From a bacterium (GTDB taxonomy: Bacteria; Eisenbacteria; RBG-16-71-46; CAIMUX01): a stretch of 64,000 nt of DNA. Shown in pieces: positions 35,655 to 44,376 of this stretch (positions are counted from its first letter, which is position 1; the number at the start of each line of letters is the position of its first letter). A program made the translations under genes and the position numbers. Where the stretch lies: positions 124,001-188,000 of the forward strand of contig JAUIHP010000012.1 in NCBI GenBank assembly GCA_030431975.1, given 5' to 3'. The notes beneath the pieces are model-generated. The model saw nothing but the letters and a program-made list of their open reading frames with translations, was not told the DNA's origin and did no database searches.

Positions 35655-37492
35655 CGCATGATCTCCCCGCGATCGGTGGTTCTCACCACTGTCTCGGTGA
35701 ACGAGTTGATGGAAACGTACTTGGCAAAGAATTGTTCGAGCACCGCGCCGAGCAGAAAGACGCCGGAGCCCTCGAAGGCGCCCTCATCGCAGGTCAGCTC
35801 GACTTCGAGTCCCCGACCGAACGAAACCGGGCCGCCGTTGGGAATGCGACGGGTCACGGACCGGCTTCCCACACTGCGAACGCCTTCGATCTGTTTCCGT
35901 ACTGCCGGCTCCGCGAGATCGCCGTACAACGCCAGAAGATCCCGCAAAGCTGCCGCGCCTTGACCCTTGGTATCCGTCAAGGTCAGATAGTTCAGCGAAA
36001 GGTGGCTGACGAATCGCCAGACGAGGTCGCCTCCGAATCGGGCCGCACGCGGTTTCGTCGGTCCCGCCAGAGCGCGAACGGCATCGACCGGAGCCCCGGA
36101 TTCCAGGGTGAAGTCCGTTTTGCCCTGCCCGATGGGAATGTGAAGCGGAAGGTCGCGATTCGTGCAGAGAGTGTTCACAGCCAGTTGCTTCAATTCGGTT
36201 TGCAGCGGTGCTTCACGTCCGTCGACCAGGGCGACGAAAGTCTCACTTCCGATGTAGCTCGAGCGCGGGCCCTGTCGTTTTTGCCGGGAAGAGAATCGAC
36301 GCGCACTTCGCGCAACGGTGAAGTAGGCCTGAAGGTCGCCGTACCGGTTCTGATCGGTGTGGGCATAGAACGGAAGGAACTCCGTACGATCTTCGGCCAC
36401 GCTTCCGTGCCCGACCACCGACTCTACCCGGTGGACTTCGAAGTCCAGGGGCCGCGTCCGGTCCGGGACGACGTGGTACTCGTGCGAACGCTTGTCGAGA
36501 TGAATTCGGTCCGCCGTCTTCGGAAACAGGTTGATGACCGGGCCGCAGTGTAGTGCGAAGTCATTCGCATCGATTGCGTTTTCGAGCAACGTGTCGCTCT
36601 TGTCGAACAGGACAAGGACCTCGATCTCGGAACTCGGACAGCGACGGATTCCGCGGGAAAGTCCGCCCACATCCACGAAGAGAAAACGTTCCGGGAAGGC
36701 GAAGAACTCGTGCAGGTAGCGATAGCCACGGAAAGAACGGTCGACGTTCGGTAGAAGTGCCTGATCGTCTTCAAAGCCGACGTGACGCACGTTCTCGCGT
36801 CCGCTGAATTCCGTCCACGTCACGGGCCGCTCGACGGGTCGCACCACGACCCCGACCGAACTTCCGATGAGCTGTTCGTAGAGACGCATCGGGGTCGCGC
36901 CCTTCCCGCGAAGAAAGAGGCGTAGAGTGTTCAGGCTGAGACGGTCAAAGGTCAGGCCGGCCGTCGACCGAAGTTTGAACCGAATCCCCGCTTTGACTTT
37001 GGTGACATCGATACCCGGGACACCGGCCAGGTCCTGAAAGAAGCCCAGATACTCGGCCTCGACCAACTCGATGGGCCAGAGAGTCGTCTCCTGACCGAGC
37101 CGATACTCGCACGCCGTCTGGTCTCCCTTTCCGATGGTGCTACGCAGAGCAGTACCGGCCTTGACCCGGTAACCCTCGGCCAGCGCCCCTTCTCCCAGGT
37201 CCGGCTGCAGTTGCACCACGGCCATCGACGGCGTCGGGCACAGGTAGTGCGGGTAGACCAGCTCCAGGAGATGCTGCGTGAACTTGGGAAACTGTGCGTC
37301 CAGTTTCAGCTGCACGCGCGCCGCGAGAAAAGCGAAGCTCTCCAGCAGCCGCTCTACGTAGGGATCGGAGCACTCGAAGCCGTCGAGCCCGAGTCGGGCC
37401 GCGACCTTGGGAAACTCCTTCGCGAACTCGCCGCCCATCTCGCGGACGAACTGCAGCTCACGGTTGTAGTAGTCGAGAAGTCTTGGATCCAT
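35618..37492 (-). CDS. tssF: T6SS baseplate subunit TssF
   Basis: A 624-residue TssF. The N-terminus MDPRLLDYYNRELQFVREMG and the following DPYVERLLESFAFLAARVQLKLDAQ are strongly characteristic. The typical end RGLEVELTCDE...GSGVFLLGAVLEQFFAKYVSINSF is present. It is the core of the baseplate wedge. Its ATG shares one base with the tssE stop (TGATG) and it overlaps tssG by 37 nt. Confidence 0.95.
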   Translation of the reverse strand: MDPRLLDYYNRELQFVREMGGEFAKEFPKVAARLGLDGFECSDPYVERLLESFAFLAARVQLKLDAQFPKFTQHLLELVYPHYLCPTPSMAVVQLQPDLGEGALAEGYRVKAGTALRSTIGKGDQTACEYRLGQETTLWPIELVEAEYLGFFQDLAGVPGIDVTKVKAGIRFKLRSTAGLTFDRLSLNTLRLFLRGKGATPMRLYEQLIGSSVGVVVRPVERPVTWTEFSGRENVRHVGFEDDQALLPNVDRSFRGYRYLHEFFAFPERFLFVDVGGLSRGIRRCPSSEIEVLVLFDKSDTLLENAIDANDFALHCGPVINLFPKTADRIHLDKRSHEYHVVPDRTRPLDFEVHRVESVVGHGSVAEDRTEFLPFYAHTDQNRYGDLQAYFTVARSARRFSSRQKRQGPRSSYIGSETFVALVDGREAPLQTELKQLAVNTLCTNRDLPLHIPIGQGKTDFTLESGAPVDAVRALAGPTKPRAARFGGDLVWRFVSHLSLNYLTLTDTKGQGAAALRDLLALYGDLAEPAVRKQIEGVRSVGSRSVTRRIPNGGPVSFGRGLEVELTCDEGAFEGSGVFLLGAVLEQFFAKYVSINSFTETVVRTTDRGEIMRWPVRTGRRQQL

Positions 37493-37992
37493 CAGTCCGC
37501 TTCCGAGACCGTGTAGGTGCCGTCCTCGAGGTCGACCTCGGTCTTGAGATAGAGGCGAACCGGAATCGGTTGCGACCAGAGTTCGCCCTCGATTCGAAAC
37601 GTGAGTGCGTTGTGGCTCATTCGATTCCGATCGAGGTGAACCGAGACCTTGAGCGACTCCGGAAGGACCCGCGGTTCGTAGATCCGAATGGATTCCCGGA
37701 TCATCGACTCGACCTCACGAACGTCGACTCCCGATGCGGGAATTCCCGTCAGGTCAGTCATTCCGTAGTTGAGGGTGGAGCTCTTTACTTCAGGATACGC
37801 GTCGAGATCGACGACGGCTTCCAAGTGTCCGGTATTGAGCAGCCACCCGAGATCCCGGATGACGCTCTCACGAAGTTTGTTCAAAGAAAGGACGCGCTTG
37901 TCCCGCGACTCGACTTTGGTGTGCGGCTCTTCGTCCGTCAGCCGGTCGAGCAGAGAGGGCTGTAGCTTTTCCTGCGGTGTCAGTTCCGCCAA
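37492..37992 (-). CDS. tssE: T6SS baseplate subunit TssE (gp25-like)
   Basis: A 166-residue protein, similar to phage T4 gp25, that nucleates the sheath on the baseplate. The gp25 core is LRESVIRDLGWLLNT, with PEVKSSTLNYGMTDLTG and IRESIRIYEPRV, including the E-P-R signature. The start is TTG 37992 (TAGG upstream). It lies between tagJ and tssF. Confidence 0.93.
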   Translation of the reverse strand: MAELTPQEKLQPSLLDRLTDEEPHTKVESRDKRVLSLNKLRESVIRDLGWLLNTGHLEAVVDLDAYPEVKSSTLNYGMTDLTGIPASGVDVREVESMIRESIRIYEPRVLPESLKVSVHLDRNRMSHNALTFRIEGELWSQPIPVRLYLKTEVDLEDGTYTVSEAD

Positions 37993-38137
37993 TCCGACCT
38001 ACTTCCCGCGGTGACATCCCTCGTCACCGTCCTTGCCGTCGGGCCTCAGATAGTTCCGGCGTCCCCGCTGAAAAGAACATGGACGCCTTGCGGTCACAGT
38101 CCGCCGCCGCTTTCCGCAGTCCGCCGACTGTGGATTC

Positions 38138-38977
38138 TCAGTTCGGGTCGCCGCCCGAAGCTCCCTCCGGAGTTTCCTCCGGCTCTTCCATCTCCACGTC
38201 GAGTTCGATCTGCCGAACTTCGAGCAACGGGAACTCGCCTTCGTCCGTGGCCAGCATACGTTGTCCCCGGCCGATGTAGAGTCCGTCGACTTCTTCCCAT
38301 TCCGTTCGACGGGAAAGACGGACATGTCCATCCTCGACGGACTCCGTCCCGGGATAACGCGTCGGGATCATTCCGACGGCGTTTCCACCGTTCGCCCAGG
38401 TGAAGATTGCGGGCGTGAAGACGAGATCACGCAGGTCTTCCGGCGCCTCCATCTCGATCGAGTGAATGCGGTGGAAGGGAACCCAGAAGTAGTTGCCGTT
38501 GAGAACGACTTCCATCATCGGGCCCAGCCGCGGATCCGCATCGGCGATCCAGGAAAACGTCTGGTCCCCGATCTTGCCGGAGGTCGCGGGTGCGGCTTCG
38601 AAGGCGCGATCCCGAATCTCCGCAGCCTTGTCGGCGTTCCCGGAAGCCTCTGCTTCCAACGCCTGGACCATGAGGGCCATCCACTCTTCGGGCTCACCGA
38701 AGAAGAGCGGGGAGCGGCGTCCGCCAAAGACGTCTGCCCGAAAGCGCTCACACTGAACAGCACTGCGGTAGGTCTGAACCATGGGCAGAGTCCCGGAGTC
38801 CATTTCGCCGGCGACATCGAGTTGGTTCAGGGCGCGATCCCACTGCCCCATCACGCAAAGGAGCTGAAAGAGAAAGACGCGGTGTTTGGAACTGGCCGGA
38901 TCCTTGCGGACTTCGTTCTGCAGTTCCGCGAGGGCGTCATCGAGACGTCCTTCGCGAAGCGCCTCTTCGGCAGCCAT
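38138..38977 (-). CDS. tagJ: T6SS accessory protein TagJ (ImpE/SciE family)
   Basis: A 279-residue ImpE-family protein. The N-terminal helical repeats (LREGRLDDALAELQNEVRKDP) and the C-terminal FHRIHSIEMEAPEDLRDLVF and RRTEWEE segments are typical. In characterised systems TagJ binds the sheath and modulates ClpV action; that role is assumed here. The ATG has GGGAGGT 3 nt upstream. A hairpin separates it from hcp. Confidence 0.9.
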   Translation of the reverse strand: MAAEEALREGRLDDALAELQNEVRKDPASSKHRVFLFQLLCVMGQWDRALNQLDVAGEMDSGTLPMVQTYRSAVQCERFRADVFGGRRSPLFFGEPEEWMALMVQALEAEASGNADKAAEIRDRAFEAAPATSGKIGDQTFSWIADADPRLGPMMEVVLNGNYFWVPFHRIHSIEMEAPEDLRDLVFTPAIFTWANGGNAVGMIPTRYPGTESVEDGHVRLSRRTEWEEVDGLYIGRGQRMLATDEGEFPLLEVRQIELDVEMEEPEETPEGASGGDPN

Positions 38978-39016
38978 GGGACCTCCCTCGGAAGGCGTAG
39001 AAGGGAAACAAGGTAC

Positions 39017-39049
39017 GGGCCGCGTGATCCGATCCGGATCCCGCGGCCC
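39017..39049 (-). terminator. Hairpin downstream of hcp
   Basis: GGGCCGCG (39017-39024) pairs with CGCGGCCC (39042-39049), extended by an inner ATCC/GGAT pairing. It lies between hcp and tagJ. No strong T-run follows on the minus strand, so it may act as a partial terminator or 3' stabiliser that keeps hcp mRNA abundant (inference). Confidence 0.5.
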
Positions 39050-39076
39050 TCTTCCATTACATCGAGACGACCGGGA

Positions 39077-39565
39077 CTAGAACTTGGCCTGGTTCCCCGG
39101 AATGTCCCACATCATCGGAATCGCGCCGCCGTCGGCCGAACCGTCCTGCTTCTGCGCGGTGTACTCGAACTTCACCTTGGCAAAGTTGAGCGTGACGTTC
39201 TCGGTGAGACGATCCTCGCCGCCGCTTCCACCGGTGGAGACGGAGGTCACGATCACGTCCTTCATGGTGACGATCATGTACTCGAGCGGATTCTTGCCGG
39301 CCTTGCGCACGGTCAGCTTGGCCTCCGGCATCTGGCTTCCGTCGCAGCACATGCTGGCGAGAACCGGAGAGGCCTTGTCGACCCACTTGGTCACCGACAG
39401 ATCCTGTACGTTGACCTTGCCGGAACCACCGCCGCCACCCACGTGCATGGTGCCTGACTGGGACATACCCCAGGACCAGGCAAGGACATCGATCGACGCG
39501 GCATGCTTCGCATCCTTCGATTCTCCGACGATGTCCCCGATCTTGATAAACATGTCTACAGCCAC
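39077..39565 (-). CDS. hcp: T6SS tube protein Hcp (TssD)
   Basis: A 162-residue Hcp from GTG 39565, which gives the canonical N-terminus AVDMFIKIGDI and has GAAAGGG 8 nt upstream. The IDVLAWSWGMSQ segment, the KVNVQDLSVTKWVDKASP strand pair and the NVTLNFAKVKFEYTAQ end match the family. Hcp hexamers stack into the inner tube. The gene is flanked by GC-rich hairpins on both sides. Confidence 0.95.
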   Translation of the reverse strand: MAVDMFIKIGDIVGESKDAKHAASIDVLAWSWGMSQSGTMHVGGGGGSGKVNVQDLSVTKWVDKASPVLASMCCDGSQMPEAKLTVRKAGKNPLEYMIVTMKDVIVTSVSTGGSGGEDRLTENVTLNFAKVKFEYTAQKQDGSADGGAIPMMWDIPGNQAKF

Positions 39566-39604
39566 GGCTTTTTCCCTTTCTTGGACCAATCAGGTTCGGG
39601 AACT

Positions 39605-39631
39605 CCCGCGGCCGGGCGGTCCGCCCGCGGG
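39605..39631 (-). other. GC-rich hairpin in the hcp leader
   Basis: CCCGCGG (39605-39611) pairs with CCGCGGG (39625-39631), with an inner GCGG-T-CCGC stem. It sits between the tssC stop and hcp start on the minus strand. It may be an RNA-processing site or attenuator separating tssC and hcp messages. Confidence 0.45.
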
Positions 39632-39689
39632 GATGTTTCCTCTTCCGCTCTCCTTATCCGAAAAACACCGATCGGAGTTGCGAGCGAAC

Positions 39690-41180
39690 TTACTCTTTTT
39701 CGGAAGGCAGCTTGGAGACCAGACGGAGCGAAACCGTCAGACCCTCGAGCTGGTAGTGCGGCCGCAAGTGGAAGACAGACCGGTAGTAACCGGGGTTGCC
39801 CTCGACTTCTTCGACCGAAACTTCCGCTGCCGCCAGCGGGCGCTCCGCCTTCGTCTGCTCTGACGAGTGAGCCGGATCCCCGTCCACGTAGTTGAGAATC
39901 CAGTCCTGGAGGAAGCGCTGCATGTCCTCCCGCTCTTTGAACGAACCGATCTTGTCACGGACGATGCACTTCAGATAGTGCGCAAATCGACACGTGGCAA
40001 AAAGGTACGGGAGACGGGCCGCCAGATTGGCGTTGGCCGTGGCGTCCGGATCGTCGTACTCGTCCGGCTTGTTCAGCGATTGCGCCCCGATGAACGCCGC
40101 AAAGTCCGAGTTCTTGCGGTGAACGAGCGGCATGAAGCCGTTTTTGGCCAATTCCGCTTCGCGACGGTCCCCGATGGCGATTTCGGTCGGGCACTTCATG
40201 TCCACGCCGCCGTCATCGGTCGGGAATGTGTGGACCGGAAGGTTCTCGACCGCTCCGCCGGACTCGACACCGCGGATCCGTGAACACCAGCCGTAGAGCT
40301 TGAAGGACCGCGTGATGTTCCGAGCCATGGCATACGCCGAATTGGCCCATGTGTACTTGGAGTGATCCGCGCCCTCGGTCTCTTCCTCGAAGTTGAACTC
40401 CTCGACCGGATCGGTCTTGGCGCCGTAAGGAAGGCGGGCCAGGAATCGTGGCATGGCCAGACCGAGATACTTGGAGTCCTCGGACTCACGCAGGGAACGC
40501 CAGGCGGCGTACTCAGGAGTCGTGAAGATCTTCGTCAGGTCGCGCGGATTGGAAAGCTCCTGCCAGGAGTCCATCTGCATGAGAGCCGGCTCGGCGCCCG
40601 CGATGAACGGAGCGTGGCAGGCGGCCGCGACTCCGGACATTTCCGTGAGAAGCTCGACATCCGGCGGACTGTGATCGAAGTGGTAGTCGCCGACGATGCA
40701 GCCGTAGGGCTGGCCGCCGAACTGGTCGTACTCTTCACCGTAGAGCTTCTTGAAGATCGGGCTCTGGTCCCAAGCCGTGCCCTTGAACTTCTTCAGCGTC
40801 TTGTGAAGGTCCTTCTTCGAGATGTCCATGACCCGGATCTTCAGCATCTCGTCGGTCTCGGTGTTGTTGACGAGGTAGTGAAGTCCGCGCCACGCGCCTT
40901 CCAACTTCTGGAAGTCGTCGTGGTGAAGGATCTGATTGACCTGATCCGTCAGCTTCTCGTCGATCGCGGCAATGATCGCGCTGATCGTCTCGACGACATC
41001 GTCGGAAACGGTCGAAGTGTCTTTGAGGAGTTCGGCGGCCAGGATGTTGACCGCGGACTGAACTTCGTCCTTGGCCCGATCCGACTTCGGCTTGAACTCC
41101 TTCTGAAGGAGAGATGCGAACTCGCCGGCCTCGATGGTCTCAGCTGCCGCTCCCTGGGCCTCCTGTGCTTCTTCTGCCAT
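39690..41180 (-). CDS. tssC: T6SS sheath large subunit TssC
   Basis: A 496-residue TssC. Family signatures are LEGAWRGLHYLV, QPYGCIVGDYHFDHSP, AMPRFLARLPYGAKTDPV and LPVHTFPTDDG. The C-terminal domain that interlocks sheath subunits is complete (FLQDWILNYVDGDPA to the final YQLEGLTVSLRLVSKLP strand). It is the reference for judging the truncated TssC part of the fusion at 29375. It starts 6 nt after the tssB stop. Confidence 0.96.
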   Translation of the reverse strand: MAEEAQEAQGAAAETIEAGEFASLLQKEFKPKSDRAKDEVQSAVNILAAELLKDTSTVSDDVVETISAIIAAIDEKLTDQVNQILHHDDFQKLEGAWRGLHYLVNNTETDEMLKIRVMDISKKDLHKTLKKFKGTAWDQSPIFKKLYGEEYDQFGGQPYGCIVGDYHFDHSPPDVELLTEMSGVAAACHAPFIAGAEPALMQMDSWQELSNPRDLTKIFTTPEYAAWRSLRESEDSKYLGLAMPRFLARLPYGAKTDPVEEFNFEEETEGADHSKYTWANSAYAMARNITRSFKLYGWCSRIRGVESGGAVENLPVHTFPTDDGGVDMKCPTEIAIGDRREAELAKNGFMPLVHRKNSDFAAFIGAQSLNKPDEYDDPDATANANLAARLPYLFATCRFAHYLKCIVRDKIGSFKEREDMQRFLQDWILNYVDGDPAHSSEQTKAERPLAAAEVSVEEVEGNPGYYRSVFHLRPHYQLEGLTVSLRLVSKLPSEKE

Positions 41181-41186
41181 GAGCTC

Positions 41187-41705
41187 TTACTCCCCTTCCG
41201 AGGCGCCTTCGCCCTCGGGATTCGGTGCCGATGCCAGAGACTGCAGCAGAGCCGGATCCTTCATGACCTTGGCCATGAGTTCCTCGGCGCCCGTCTTGCC
41301 GTCCATGTACGTGATCAGGTTGTTGAGCTGCGTCCGCGCCTCGAGAAGCTTGTTCAGCGCGTCGACCTTCCGGGCGACTGCGGCCGGGGAGAAGTCGTCC
41401 ATGCTCTCGAAGGTAAGATCGACATTGAGATTGCCTTCGCCGGTCAGCGTGTTCGGAACGGAGAAAGCCGCGCGCGGCTTCGTCGCCTTCATACGCTCGT
41501 CGAAGTTGTCGACGTCGATCTCGAGGAACTTGCGGTCTGCAACCGGGGCCAACGGATCGGCTGGCTTGCCGGAGAGGTCAGCCATCACTCCCATGACAAA
41601 TGGGAGCTGAACCTTTTTCTCCGCCCCGTACAACTCGACGTCGTATTCGATCTGCACTCGCGGGGCCCGGTTGCGGGCGATGAACTTCTGGCTGCTGTCT
41701 GCCAA
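41187..41705 (-). CDS. tssB: T6SS sheath small subunit TssB
   Basis: A 172-residue TssB from TTG 41705, preceded by AGGAGGT 6 nt upstream and giving the canonical opening ADSSQKFIARNRAPRVQIEY. The frame extends upstream, but without a ribosome site. LPFVMGVMADLSG, FLEIDVDNFDERM and the Ala/Glu-rich C-terminus match the family. It forms the contractile sheath with TssC. Confidence 0.95.
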   Translation of the reverse strand: MADSSQKFIARNRAPRVQIEYDVELYGAEKKVQLPFVMGVMADLSGKPADPLAPVADRKFLEIDVDNFDERMKATKPRAAFSVPNTLTGEGNLNVDLTFESMDDFSPAAVARKVDALNKLLEARTQLNNLITYMDGKTGAEELMAKVMKDPALLQSLASAPNPEGEGASEGE

Positions 41706-41758
41706 GGGAACACCTCCTATGGCTGATTTCAGTTGCGAAGAAGTTGGCCCGCTGAGGA

Positions 41759-41780
41759 CCGAAAACACCGCGGTTTTCGG
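41759..41780. other. Inverted repeat between tssA and tssB
   Basis: CCGAAAAC (41759-41766) and GTTTTCGG (41773-41780) form a perfect 8-bp hairpin with a 6-nt loop, 28 nt after the tssA stop on the minus strand. It could be a weak terminator or a protein-binding palindrome ahead of tssB. Confidence 0.45.
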
Positions 41781-41808
41781 CACTTTTGCGGCAACTACTC
41801 ATTACTCA

Positions 41809-42843
41809 CTAGTAGGACTCGGTGTCAACCCCCCGGATCGCCTCGGCCTCGGTGACACCGCTCGGCGCGAGATCCGCGAGAATTTCCATGAAGCTCTTCG
41901 ATACGAGTCGCTTCGCCCGCGTCATCAGGATCGGCAAGGGACTCGAGGGCTCGTTGCGGTTGTAGTAGTCGATGATCTTGTCGAGAGCGCGCAACACGTC
42001 GTCGGTGTTGCGAATCTCTCCGGACAGACCTTTGACCGCTCCTGCAACCGCGCCTTCACCTTCGGCGCCTTCCGCTCCTTCCTCCTCCTCACCCACCCCA
42101 CGTCGAAGCAACTGGCTGTCGATGACACCCTTCAGAGAGTGAATCACCGCCGGCAGCGCCGACATATCGGGAGCCTGGGACGCACCCAGGGTCTCCGTCA
42201 AAAACTGATCCATGGCCGCAACGGTCTCGGCCGCTGCTGCGAGTGCATCGCCCCGCGCCTGCAACTCTTCGAGATCACACTCGAGAAAGGCCGCTTCGAT
42301 GGTCGGCATCTGCGGCGGGTCGCCTTCCTCCGGCGGAGGGAGTTCGCCCTGAGCGACCTCGATGTCGCGCAGCGAAAACCGTCCCATCATCTGCGACTCG
42401 ACGAGCGGGGCCTCACGAAGAGAACGGATCGTCGAGCCGGAATCGCACAGCGAAGCCACCGTGTTCACGCGCAAGGTCGGGTCATTGTCATCGTCCGGAT
42501 CCAGGGCCGGATGGACGCCTTCCCAGAAAGTCGTCATGAGCCCGTGGACGAGCTTGAGACCGTCGGCGAATCCGGAGAGGCCGTCGGTGTGCACGGCGGC
42601 TCGGGTCAGGAATACGGCTGCACGGAGATCCCGGCTACGTCCCAGGACGCCGAGCGCCTTGGTCTTGACGACCTTCCAATCGGGCTCCTCAGCCGGGACA
42701 AAGGTGTCCCCAAACTGCTGTTCGGCCTTTCCGACCGAAGCCCGCTCCATCTCCTGAAACTCGGTGTCGTACTCCAGATCCTCGCCGCACGGAGATTCCG
42801 GCGACAACTCGCTGAGCAAGGCATCGAGGTCGATCGTGGACAT
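41809..42843 (-). CDS. tssA: T6SS protein TssA (ImpA N-terminal domain)
   Basis: A 344-residue TssA: the ImpA_N domain is seen as SPCGEDLEYDTEFQEME, EEPDWKVVKTKALGVLGRSRDLRAAVFL and TTFWEGVHPALDPDDDNDPTLR. An acidic linker (EEEEGAEGAEGEG, about 260-275) precedes the C-terminal domain with IIDYYNRNEPSSPLPILMTRAKRLV, the short-form TssA end. TssA primes and caps tube-sheath assembly. Confidence 0.94.
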   Translation of the reverse strand: MSTIDLDALLSELSPESPCGEDLEYDTEFQEMERASVGKAEQQFGDTFVPAEEPDWKVVKTKALGVLGRSRDLRAAVFLTRAAVHTDGLSGFADGLKLVHGLMTTFWEGVHPALDPDDDNDPTLRVNTVASLCDSGSTIRSLREAPLVESQMMGRFSLRDIEVAQGELPPPEEGDPPQMPTIEAAFLECDLEELQARGDALAAAAETVAAMDQFLTETLGASQAPDMSALPAVIHSLKGVIDSQLLRRGVGEEEEGAEGAEGEGAVAGAVKGLSGEIRNTDDVLRALDKIIDYYNRNEPSSPLPILMTRAKRLVSKSFMEILADLAPSGVTEAEAIRGVDTESY

Positions 42844-42993
42844 GTCCCTGTCCCTATTCGTTTAAGGTCCGTCCCGCGTCTGTTGACGATCCTATCTATC
42901 GGACGGATTGACCCTTAGCTTCGGCCTGAAGACTCCCGGAGCTGCGACCCTAAGGTGAATGAGGCGGATTCAACCACCGAACCGCCTTCAGAG

Positions 42994-43518
42994 TCAACGC
43001 GTCCCGAACTCCTGCCTGACCCAGCCCGGAACTTCGAACTCCGCGACCCGAAGGGTCATGTTCCCCACGCGGACACGCTCGCCTTCGATGGGAACGAAAG
43101 AGGGCGTATCCCCGCCGCGATAGTTCGCCCCAAGGCAGTATCGGATCCCGTCCGGCCTGACCAAAATCTGTACAGCCGCCTTCCCCAGGTCTTCCCGAAG
43201 TCGTCGAGCCGATGCGGAACCTTCGACGGAAAGCGCGAACGGAGTCGGGTTGTCCCGCAACTCGAGAACGGGAAGCGTCCCGTCGATCTCCTCGTCGCGC
43301 AAATGGCCGCTCTCCACCCAGGCGATACCGCGAAGAATCGGAGCTCCTTTGAAGGGACCGGGATCGGGCCACATCGACGGGCAGACGGGACAGTCTTCGA
43401 CGCCGGGAGGAAGCAGGTGCCCCGACGGACAAAGCTGAAGCGCCCGGGTGTGCTGGCCGCAGCGGGAGCATACGGCCTGCCAGGGCGGGTTTTCTTCGTA
43501 GCAGGCGGCGCACTTCAT
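42994..43518 (-). CDS. T6SS-linked double zinc-ribbon protein
   Basis: A 174-residue protein whose ATG overlaps the stop of the FHA gene (ATGA), so the two are translationally coupled. The first 50 residues carry two zinc-ribbon-like Cys clusters: C3-x2-C6 with C17-x2-C20, and C30 with C43-x2-C46. The remaining 120 residues are beta-rich (ERVRVGNMTLRVAEFEVPGW) and could form an FHA-like or ubiquitin-like fold, but I cannot assign it. The kinase-like protein across the divergent promoter is also Cys-rich. No function is known to me. Confidence 0.7.
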   Translation of the reverse strand: MKCAACYEENPPWQAVCSRCGQHTRALQLCPSGHLLPPGVEDCPVCPSMWPDPGPFKGAPILRGIAWVESGHLRDEEIDGTLPVLELRDNPTPFALSVEGSASARRLREDLGKAAVQILVRPDGIRYCLGANYRGGDTPSFVPIEGERVRVGNMTLRVAEFEVPGWVRQEFGTR

Positions 43519-44213
43519 TGCAGTGTCTCCGCCGCGGAAGCCAAACCGCCTCCCAACAAGGGAACGATCTGAACGAGACATCGCTGTGCCCGGTCCAGCG
43601 CGCGTCGATCGCTGGACTGCCGGGTCAAATCGATTCCCAGGACCATGACGTCGCGACCCTCGAATTCATCGATCTGCGGACGTGATTGGGCCGGCCTGCG
43701 AAAGTGCCGGTTGGTCTCCTGCAGGAAGTATCCGTTGGTGGAGTAGTCGTAGACGCGAAAACGACCTTCGTCGAGCATTTCGATCGCCAGGTGTTCGCGG
43801 GAGACGTACTCGAACTCCTCCCCGAACGTGACGAGATGGGCATGCGTGATGGGAAGACTTTCGCCTCCCTCGAGCGGGAGGTCGGCGGGCGCCGGCGCCT
43901 TGCCGAGAAAGAGCGTCTCTCCCTCGCGAAGCGGGTAGACCACGCCGAGTTCGGTGCCGGGACTGCGCGGATCCCCAGCCGTCGCCGAATAAATGGAAAC
44001 GACTCCAAAAACGGTCTTCTCGAGGACAGGCTTGGCGGGAGTCGGTTCGGGCGCGGAAGGCTGGGTCAGATCCTGACCGGGCATTGTCGTCGCCTCGGGA
44101 TCCTGGAATGACCCGGGAAGCATGGTCTGCTCCGTCGGATCGTGGGGAACCTGGGGATCATGGAGATCGTCGCCCGCGTCACGTCGCGGCGTCGTGTTTT
44201 CACCGTCGCTCAA
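43515..44213 (-). CDS. FHA-domain protein of the T6SS (Fha-like)
   Basis: A 232-residue protein (TTG start, GGAGGT 3-4 nt upstream), first gene of the minus-strand T6SS operon. The FHA domain spans about residues 68-200: SREH at 138-141 and DYSTNG at 156-161 are the phosphothreonine-contact motifs. The N-terminal tail holds two similar peptides, DPTEQTMLPG (26-35) and DPEATTMPGQ (38-47), that look like threonine-phosphorylation sites. Fha proteins bind phosphothreonine generated by PpkA and switch the T6SS on; that role is inferred from the family and the ppkA gene nearby. Confidence 0.88.
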   Translation of the reverse strand: MSDGENTTPRRDAGDDLHDPQVPHDPTEQTMLPGSFQDPEATTMPGQDLTQPSAPEPTPAKPVLEKTVFGVVSIYSATAGDPRSPGTELGVVYPLREGETLFLGKAPAPADLPLEGGESLPITHAHLVTFGEEFEYVSREHLAIEMLDEGRFRVYDYSTNGYFLQETNRHFRRPAQSRPQIDEFEGRDVMVLGIDLTRQSSDRRALDRAQRCLVQIVPLLGGGLASAAETLQ

Positions 44214-44263
44214 GACACCTCCGAGGGCCGCCCCTTCCGTGGGAGGCCGACGCGCTTTCGCGC

Positions 44264-44292
44264 AGTGTAGGGTCGCCCGTCACCTTCGGCAA
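44264..44292 (-). promoter_or_regulatory. Leftward T6SS promoter (fha-tssABC-hcp operon)
   Basis: On the minus strand TTGCCG (44287-44292) and TACACT (44264-44269) have a 17-bp spacer. Just downstream the predicted start of transcription coincides with a CGCG-AAAG-CGCG palindrome (about 44251-44262) that could be an operator or initial hairpin. Confidence 0.5.
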
Positions 44293-44347
44293 CCGACTGC
44301 GCAGCCCTTTCTCTAGCTTCGGCGCGATTGTGTCCTTCTTTCCATCC

Positions 44348-44376
44348 TTGACGGCTCTCAGGGTTCGTGATGCAAT
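44348..44376 (+). promoter_or_regulatory. Rightward T6SS promoter
   Basis: TTGACG (44348-44353), 17-bp spacer, TGCAAT (44371-44376). Transcription would start near 44383, giving a leader of about 110 nt before the ATG at 44495. The -35 box is back-to-back with the leftward promoter, 55 bp away. Confidence 0.5.
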
